Both the position numbers and the translations under genes were made by a program. Positions 7,763-13,082 of a stretch of DNA of 14,477 nucleotides are shown one piece after another; position 1 is the stretch's first letter, and every line of letters starts with the position of its first letter. Under the pieces are notes generated by a model. The model was not told the DNA's origin. It saw only the letters and a list, made by a program, of their open reading frames with translations, and made no database searches. The DNA is taken from positions 1-14,477 of the forward strand of contig JAUWNO010000016.1 in NCBI GenBank assembly GCA_030612605.1, written 5' to 3'. This stretch comes from Armatimonadota bacterium (GTDB lineage Bacteria; Cloacimonadota; Cloacimonadia; Cloacimonadales; TCS61).

Positions 7763-7823
7763 TTTGTTATGTCCTTTCATTTAAATATCTAAATTAAAAA
7801 CACACATATAAATTATTCGTATA

Positions 7824-10283
7824 TTAATGACGGAATACAAAATGTTTACCATTTGAAGAAATATCTGCTTTGCACTTGTTAATAAAATTTGAAGAAACAA
7901 TTTGAAGTTGATTTGTTTCCTTAGAATATTTTGCATAATCAGTAGAACCATTTACAGAAACTTTATTCTGCCAATTCTCTGAATTTGATTTGATTGTTAA
8001 GGAAGTAAAATCACCAGACTTAGAATTGTATTTATATTTAGTATTTCCATTTGTTGATTTAGATGAAATTAAAGAATTAAGAGGTATTTCATTTATAACT
8101 GAACCTCCATTTCCTGAATTGCTTCTAATCCAATTTTTGTAATTAGATATTTTACCTGCAGTCTTAATTTTATTCTTAATACTTCTAATTTGTTGTAGTT
8201 TTGGTGAATTAGGATTATTAGATATAATCTTGAATTCGGTTGGATGGAGATCAATGCCACCACCTATTGAAGTAATACAATTTGAAACAATGTTTAAATT
8301 ATTCAATTTATTTATTTTTGAATTAAAACTGTTAATACATGATTCTTGTTTTTTTAGAAGATTGTTGTATTTATCTACAAGGTTATTGAACTGGTTTACT
8401 TCTGCAGAGTTGTATTTATCTAATTTTGTTTCATTAATCTTAATTTCAGTTTCAAGATAATTTATTTTAGATTCATTAGATTTAATAAGGTTATCATAAT
8501 AATTCTTTTCTGAGATAGTTTTATTATAAATAGGAGGTGCTAAATCTGAAATATCAATTTTTGAAAAGAAATTACCAGCAACTTCAAGGAATCTTTTATC
8601 AGAAGTTGATGAATTATATTTATCAAGTAAATGTGAAATGGAAAAAACTTTAGAATAACTTCTTATATCTCGATTTGATAGAATTGTCCTACTTGGATAA
8701 GCAATAGCAGTAACAGCCAGCATTTTTTTTGTTTTGTCAGGTGTGATGAAAGATGGAATCATTACTGAAAGCAAATCATCAAGCTCAATTCGGTCATTCA
8801 TATTCATTCCCTTTAACCAGTTAATGAGTGCCATAAATCGACCAACTGTACTTAATTCTTTAAATGTGTAACAAGCTTTTTCATATTGGCTATAATTTTT
8901 ATTTAAGTGATCAATAGTTTTTCTAACTGCATTACCTACACTAAATTTTGCATCCATACGTTCAATATCTGCAAGAAACTGATATTTTTGAACCGCACCA
9001 ATAGAGCCATCTGTAACAGTTACTATTGAATCAGGATAAAACCAATATCTTATTTGCATATGTTTTTCTCCAAAATTTTCTAATAAATTTCTTTCGTCTT
9101 CTGTTAAAAAATTTGGGACTTTTTTTGTTATTTTTGATTTTATGAGTTTATGAGAATTTGGGTCAAGCCCTGTACTAAGTGTTTTAAAAAGTTTGTCAGC
9201 TTCTAAAACTACATTACCAGCATAAGTATTTTCAAGATGTCCTCCAAAATTAACTTTTGCATATCTATTATCTTTGTGATTATCAAGACTAATATATGGA
9301 GAATTAAAACCATAATGAAAAATTGACCTGTAAATTATAGCAAAATCTGATATGCTTATTTGGTTTCCAGATAGTGTTTGTTTCTCATAATCTTTTCTAC
9401 CAAAAAGATACATATCATTTTGACTATCTATCTCAATTGCTTCTAATGTTACATTCTGTTCAAGAAAATCTTTTATACCTATTAAATTTATCGGTTTCCG
9501 TTTTGATGGTAGATCTGGTTTATTATATGGTGAGATCGAAAGATCTTTTTTATTTATTACGAATGGGATAGTGTTTAATTTAATCTCATTAGTAGAATAA
9601 TTATTGTTAAAAACATATATTTCAATATTATTAATATCAATATCATTACTATTAATTACATCTCTTATCGGATGCCTAATAACTGAATAATGTTTTTGAT
9701 AACTCGCTTCGGAATTTGCACCTTTAATGAACACTCTTATAAGGTGAGAATTATAGTAAAGTTGATAGTGTCCTTCACGAAATAAAGCTGCCCAAACTGG
9801 TTGCTCTGAGCCAATTGGATAATGAGTAAGAATATTTATTAGAGGAAGAGTATCAGGTTTTGTTGTTGCTAATAATACATTATGACATAAAACCGAATAA
9901 GGTTCTAAATATGGTTGAACAAGTCCTTTAATATCATCAGTATAATTTGGAATCTTTTTTATTACTTCACCGACAGTTTCACCACTATGCGTTAGAACCG
10001 ATTTGTCGATCAAATCAGAGTATGAAATAGTTACCCAATTATTTGACTTGAAATGCGAAATTATTGAATCTCCTGATTTTGAATTGTTAAAAAACCAAAT
10101 CAGAGTAACAATTAGAATTAACGAAACCCCAATAAATAAATATTTAAAATTCTTCTTTTTGGGTGTAGGTATCTGTTTATTATAAAATATTTGGTTACAT
10201 TCTCTACAGGTTATTTTAAGCAATTTATCCGTTTGTGGAATTCGATACAAGGCTTTACATTTTGGGCATTTTATGTATTCCAT
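7824..10283 (-). CDS. Zinc-ribbon, single-pass membrane protein with large coiled-coil extracytoplasmic region; function unknown
   Basis: 819 residues from the ATG at 10283; an in-frame TTG at 10298 lies inside the preceding gene and is less likely because homologous zinc ribbons begin directly at M-x-CPKC. Residues 6-29 are an MJ0042-type zinc ribbon (Cys6, Cys9, Cys26, Cys29). A strong transmembrane helix follows at about 48-66, so the ribbon should be cytoplasmic and the rest outside. About 310-365 carries YISLDNHKD...GGHLENTYAGNVVLEADKLFK; about 475-492 carries ELSTVGRFMALINWLKG. I recall this combination from other large uncharacterised bacterial proteins but cannot name the family. About 590-665 is Lys/Asn/Glu-rich coiled coil. 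No catalytic motif is recognised. The ATG begins one nt after the stop of the upstream gene, so the two are translationally coupled. Confidence 0.85.
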   Translation of the reverse strand: MEYIKCPKCKALYRIPQTDKLLKITCRECNQIFYNKQIPTPKKKNFKYLFIGVSLILIVTLIWFFNNSKSGDSIISHFKSNNWVTISYSDLIDKSVLTHSGETVGEVIKKIPNYTDDIKGLVQPYLEPYSVLCHNVLLATTKPDTLPLINILTHYPIGSEQPVWAALFREGHYQLYYNSHLIRVFIKGANSEASYQKHYSVIRHPIRDVINSNDIDINNIEIYVFNNNYSTNEIKLNTIPFVINKKDLSISPYNKPDLPSKRKPINLIGIKDFLEQNVTLEAIEIDSQNDMYLFGRKDYEKQTLSGNQISISDFAIIYRSIFHYGFNSPYISLDNHKDNRYAKVNFGGHLENTYAGNVVLEADKLFKTLSTGLDPNSHKLIKSKITKKVPNFLTEDERNLLENFGEKHMQIRYWFYPDSIVTVTDGSIGAVQKYQFLADIERMDAKFSVGNAVRKTIDHLNKNYSQYEKACYTFKELSTVGRFMALINWLKGMNMNDRIELDDLLSVMIPSFITPDKTKKMLAVTAIAYPSRTILSNRDIRSYSKVFSISHLLDKYNSSTSDKRFLEVAGNFFSKIDISDLAPPIYNKTISEKNYYDNLIKSNESKINYLETEIKINETKLDKYNSAEVNQFNNLVDKYNNLLKKQESCINSFNSKINKLNNLNIVSNCITSIGGGIDLHPTEFKIISNNPNSPKLQQIRSIKNKIKTAGKISNYKNWIRSNSGNGGSVINEIPLNSLISSKSTNGNTKYKYNSKSGDFTSLTIKSNSENWQNKVSVNGSTDYAKYSKETNQLQIVSSNFINKCKADISSNGKHFVFRH

Positions 10284-10284
10284 T

Positions 10285-10704
10285 TTATTTGTTTTCAATT
10301 TTTCTTAATTTGTATAAAATTGTTCCATAATTATACTCACTTCCTATATTATCTTTGATTGAATTCACATCACTTTCAATGTTCTGTATAGTAGAATAAA
10401 TATCATCTAAATTACTTTCAATATCATAAAGGCTTATATTACTTACATCACTTTCAATATCTTGGATAAGAGAATAAATGTCATTTACATTGCTTTCGAT
10501 ATCATATAGACTTATACTGCTTATTTCATCTTTTATTGAATTTACATCATACTCTAATGAACTTAAGTCTATATTTACATCAGTCTCTATTAAGGCGATA
10601 TCTCTTTTAATCTCGAAAAGTATGTAAAAATTGATTATAATTAAAATGAATAATATAATTTTAGCTATTTTTTTTACGAGGTTTATGATAACTTTTTTTG
10701 CCAT
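10285..10704 (-). CDS. Small membrane-anchored coiled-coil repeat protein
   Basis: 139 residues. A basic start (MAKKVIINLVKKIAK) leads into one transmembrane helix (about 13-30). The rest is acidic heptad-like sequence containing two near-identical 26-residue repeats starting SLYDIESN at residues 65 and 91 (DNA 10435-10512 and 10357-10434, 78 nt each), plus flanking VNSIKDEI/VNSIKDNI copies. It probably forms an extracytoplasmic rod or oligomer. An AGGA overlapping the stop of the preceding gene, 8 nt before the ATG, fits operon translation; the gaps are 10 nt upstream and 1 nt downstream. No homologous family recognised. A partner role with the next, also coiled-coil and membrane-anchored, protein is inference. 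Confidence 0.8.
   Translation of the reverse strand: MAKKVIINLVKKIAKIILFILIIINFYILFEIKRDIALIETDVNIDLSSLEYDVNSIKDEISSISLYDIESNVNDIYSLIQDIESDVSNISLYDIESNLDDIYSTIQNIESDVNSIKDNIGSEYNYGTILYKLRKIENK
10357..10512 (-). repeat. Two tandem 78-nt in-frame repeats
   Basis: Encode the duplicated 26-residue SLYDIESN...DIESDV unit of the small coiled-coil protein. The copies differ at a few positions but stay in frame, so repeat number can change without breaking the protein. Confidence 0.8.
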
Positions 10705-10714
10705 AAATACATTC

Positions 10715-11479
10715 CTACATTTTTTTCCCTGCTTTACTTTTTATCCATCCCCTTTTTTTAATTTCATCATCTGATAATTCTTTAATTTGTCTAATAACTT
10801 GAACTTTTAAACTTTGAGGATCATATTCAATTTGTTTTATTGAAGGTAACAGAAGGATACCAAACACATTCGGATTTTCTTTTATTTCAATTATCCTTGC
10901 AGGTTCAAAATCAATTAAACCAAAATTATTTACTAAATATACATTAAACTGCTCATTTTTTTTCTTAATAACTTCAAATGGGAAAACTTCTTTTATGCCA
11001 TATTTATTAACATTATATAGTTCGATTTCACCAGAGAGAGTATTTTTTTCTAAAATTGTTGAAGGTAAAATATTTTTAAAACCCATATCATTAACATCAT
11101 AAATTTCATAATTACCCGTAAATGAATTTTCTTGTCCAATTTTGTTAGGAAGTATATCTATTAACCCTAAATCATTTACACGATAAATTTTAATAGTTCC
11201 ACTGAATTCATCATTTTGAATAATTTCATTTGGCAAAATACTTTTAAGACCAAACTTATTTACTGAATAAACTTCATAATTTCCAGTAAAAGTATTTACA
11301 TCGATAATAATACTTAGGATAATGTTTTTTAGACCGAACTGATTAGTTTCATAAATCTCAATATCTTGTGAATTTAAATGGATTGTAAAAATTAGGAAAA
11401 ATATAATCATCAAGAATTTGATGCAATTTTTTAAACCAAAACTCTTTTTATATATGAAAGATATTTTTTTTATTTTCAT
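10715..11479 (-). CDS. Secreted protein of six 28-residue repeats; function unknown
   Basis: 254 residues from the ATG at 11479, chosen because GGAG lies 8 nt upstream and the next residues form a signal sequence; the open frame extends 25 codons further upstream but only to a TTG without a ribosome site. Residues about 20-35 are a hydrophobic signal or anchor (FLMIIFFLIFTI). Repeats of the form [YI]E[IV]Y-x-VN-x-[FLM]G[LF]-x4-P-x-II-x6-[FT]-[ST]G start at about 40, 68, 96, 124, 152 and 178; the last two are more diverged. Each would give two or three beta strands, suggesting a beta-solenoid or stacked sheet outside the cytoplasm. The C-terminal 50 residues are charged and non-repetitive. It is the first of three closely spaced genes. 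No enzymatic motif seen. Confidence 0.82.
   Translation of the reverse strand: MKIKKISFIYKKSFGLKNCIKFLMIIFFLIFTIHLNSQDIEIYETNQFGLKNIILSIIIDVNTFTGNYEVYSVNKFGLKSILPNEIIQNDEFSGTIKIYRVNDLGLIDILPNKIGQENSFTGNYEIYDVNDMGFKNILPSTILEKNTLSGEIELYNVNKYGIKEVFPFEVIKKKNEQFNVYLVNNFGLIDFEPARIIEIKENPNVFGILLLPSIKQIEYDPQSLKVQVIRQIKELSDDEIKKRGWIKSKAGKKM
10868..11362 (-). repeat. Six in-frame tandem repeats, period about 84 nt
   Basis: The DNA encodes the 28-residue units of the secreted repeat protein. Units 1-4 are exactly 28 codons; unit 5 is about 26 and unit 6 about 27. Divergence between units is high, so the expansion is old. Confidence 0.75.
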
Positions 11480-11614
11480 CTTACTAACTCCATTTTTATT
11501 AAGGACACCAAAAATATGTTTTAGGTCAGAAGTTTTCGTGTGTGCCAAATCCAATCAATCTCGTTCCAAAATAAACCGATAAACCTAACCTACAATAAGA
11601 TTGTTATGTACATA
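11480..11614. other. 135-nt gap with weak inverted repeat between HEPN gene and repeat-protein gene
   Basis: Contains CAATCT (near 11564) / AGATTG (near 11598) followed by TTATGT. On the - strand this starts ACATAAC, the same heptamer as at the vapB-side palindrome. No convincing promoter hexamers were found, so the three-gene unit may be transcribed from here or from upstream of the HEPN gene. Confidence 0.35.
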
Positions 11615-12715
11615 TTAATCAAAACCAATTTCTTTTTTACTAATGAACAATTTTATAATTCTTTTTAATTCCTGATTACAACTTTTAATTTCTTTATCAT
11701 CAATATTGTCTGTATTTGTATGTGAACATTTACCTCTTAACTTAGATGCTCTTTTTATTGCCTTGTCAACAGATTGTTTCTTTAGGCCTTTATACAAATT
11801 GAGGATATTTTCAATTATTATGTCATTTCTTTTGTTCTTTTTTAAATTTGGGAGCTGATCTCTAATTATAATTGATTTCTTTGTATCAATATTTTTTTCA
11901 ATAAAACTTACTATATTTTTTTGCTCTTCAGGAGAAAACAAACTTGAACTTTTTCCACCGAAAAGTGTTTCAATTGTCGACCATAATGAAATTAGTGATT
12001 GTTTAGCCGTGATTGAAGTATATGATTGATTGAGACCAACAATAGCATCATACAATTTTTGATCTTTTTTAGAAATTTCGAATAATTGCATACCTTTATC
12101 GATTTCAATCTTTTTTATTATACTGTGCGTCTCTCCAATAGAGTATGAAATTCCCGTATTGTTGATTTCAGCACAAGATATATGCCTTACATTGATACCC
12201 ATTTTATTTATATATGATAAATTATTGCATAATCTTATTAAGAAATCTTTACCAGATTCCTTTGCTGATTCAACATCATTAGTTACAATAAATTCTTTAG
12301 ATATTATAAGCTCATTCGCATTATCTAAATAAATTTTTATTCCATATTCTTTGCTATATTCTTCAAAATTGTTCGGAAACGCAAATCTTCTAACAGGACC
12401 AATTAAATCTATGAAAGCACTTAATTCAATTTTTTTAGCTTTATATAAATTTTCTTTGAATTCACAAAATTTATTATATAAATCATTCTGATTTATTAGA
12501 ATTACGTGAGTATTGTTATCTTCTTGAAGAATTGCAATAAAATCAAATTTATTAGCATATTGTTGTATCTGAGTGGTGTAATTTTCTAAACTAAAAACTG
12601 AAAGGCACTCTCGACTTTTGTTTAAAGTTTTTAAATTAAATATCTCTGTAAAAATAAATATTTCATCTTTAAAGATTATTGAAATATCATTGAAATAGAA
12701 TTTTGTATTTTTCAT
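11615..12715 (-). CDS. HEPN-domain protein, ApeA-like; candidate RNase of a defence system
   Basis: 366 residues; start ATG at 12715 with GAGGAA 7 nt upstream. The C-terminal third looks like an ApeA-type HEPN domain: an entry helix SLWSTIETLFGG (243-254, with the typical W...E), then helices, then the signature R-x4-H as Arg327-GKCS-His332, followed by a final helix (CNQELKRIIKLFI). HEPN proteins with this motif cut RNA, often in anti-phage abortive responses or as toxins. The N-terminal 230 residues are not recognised; they resemble a mixed alpha/beta sensing domain without membrane segments, so the protein is probably cytoplasmic. It is the first gene of the AT-rich block and is 135 nt from the next gene. 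The domain call rests on motif reading alone. Confidence 0.75.
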   Translation of the reverse strand: MKNTKFYFNDISIIFKDEIFIFTEIFNLKTLNKSRECLSVFSLENYTTQIQQYANKFDFIAILQEDNNTHVILINQNDLYNKFCEFKENLYKAKKIELSAFIDLIGPVRRFAFPNNFEEYSKEYGIKIYLDNANELIISKEFIVTNDVESAKESGKDFLIRLCNNLSYINKMGINVRHISCAEINNTGISYSIGETHSIIKKIEIDKGMQLFEISKKDQKLYDAIVGLNQSYTSITAKQSLISLWSTIETLFGGKSSSLFSPEEQKNIVSFIEKNIDTKKSIIIRDQLPNLKKNKRNDIIIENILNLYKGLKKQSVDKAIKRASKLRGKCSHTNTDNIDDKEIKSCNQELKRIIKLFISKKEIGFD

Positions 12716-12753
12716 TATTCTTCCTCATATAGAATATGGACATAATGTATGTG

Positions 12754-12773
12754 TCCCCGAACAAGTTCGGGGA
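12754..12773. repeat. Hairpin TCCCCGAA(C) / (G)TTCGGGGA
   Basis: TCCCCGAAC (12754-12762) and GTTCGGGGA (12765-12773) are perfect inverted repeats. The stem core CCCCGAA/TTCGGGG is the same as in the two terminator-like hairpins after the left-edge gene, and a half-copy GTTCGGGGAT occurs at 12798-12807. Confidence 0.65.
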
Positions 12774-12776
12774 TTT

Positions 12777-12911
12777 CTACTTTAGATTCATAAAAAAGTT
12801 CGGGGATCCGTCAAATGCCGGACACGGTACTCCCGATTTGGGAGTGTATACGAACTTTGGCTGTAATATCAATATATCCTTCTTCAATTTAACGTTATCC
12901 AAATCATCCAT
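12777..12911 (-). pseudogene. Possible 44-codon ORF or truncated gene start
   Basis: Begins MDDLDNVKLKKDILILQPKF from an ATG at 12911 with a weak AAGG 8 nt upstream; its second half (GVPCPAFDGSPNFF region) is encoded by the palindromic repeat DNA. This suggests either a short 5' remnant of a gene cut by repeat insertion or a chance frame. No product recognised. Confidence 0.25.
12798..12853. repeat. Composite palindrome with inner ACTCCC/GGGAGT hairpin
   Basis: GTTCG (12798) and CGAAC (about 12849-12853) bracket an inner ACTCCC-GATTT-GGGAGT hairpin and a partly pairing GGATCC/CCGGAC region. It looks like a second dispersed-type palindrome inserted beside the first. Confidence 0.45.
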
Positions 12912-12999
12912 TTTTCATACCTTGTTAAACCCGCAAACGAAACTGCTTTTTTGAATTATTTCTGTCAAAGAAAATATTTTTCAGTTTACAAGTTGTGAT

Positions 13000-13051
13000 G
13001 TTTCCAAGCTAGGGTAGAGGATCGCAGGTCTCACTTCGTTTGGCTGGAAAC
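13000..13051. repeat. Imperfect inverted repeat GTTTCCAAGC / GCTGGAAAC
   Basis: Arms at 13000-13009 and 13043-13051 pair with one bulged A around a 33-nt centre. It sits at the transition from AT-rich to ordinary base composition, 32 nt past the end of the right-edge gene, so it could mark the island's edge. Confidence 0.45.
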
Positions 13052-13082
13052 AAGGTTGGCATATTTTTATTCATAACATTTC

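Larger units (their letters stand above)
12716..13082. other. Palindrome-rich gap between HEPN gene and right-edge gene
   Basis: Holds the hairpins listed separately, the possible 44-codon remnant, and an AT-rich stretch (about 12950-12990). On the - strand that stretch includes TTGACA at about 12968-12963 without a good -10 at 16-18 nt. The promoter of the HEPN gene must lie here but cannot be fixed. No terminator with a T run was seen for the right-edge gene. Confidence 0.6.

Noticed and set aside
10357..11362. CRISPR-like arrays in the repetitive region
   Set aside because: The repeats are contiguous, in frame and degenerate, with no unique spacers between constant repeats.
11480..11554. 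25-codon N-terminal extension of the secreted repeat protein
   Set aside because: It begins at a TTG without a ribosome site and would bury the signal sequence; the ATG at 11479 has GGAG at good spacing.
12736..12954. 72-codon open frame on the + strand
   Set aside because: It lies across palindromic repeats (the SPNKFGD and KKFGDP segments come from the repeated GTTCGGGGA), has no ribosome site and no recognisable product.
6775..13082. Integrase or transposase driving the AT-rich island
   Set aside because: No frame shows recombinase or transposase motifs; mobility is inferred only from composition and palindromes.
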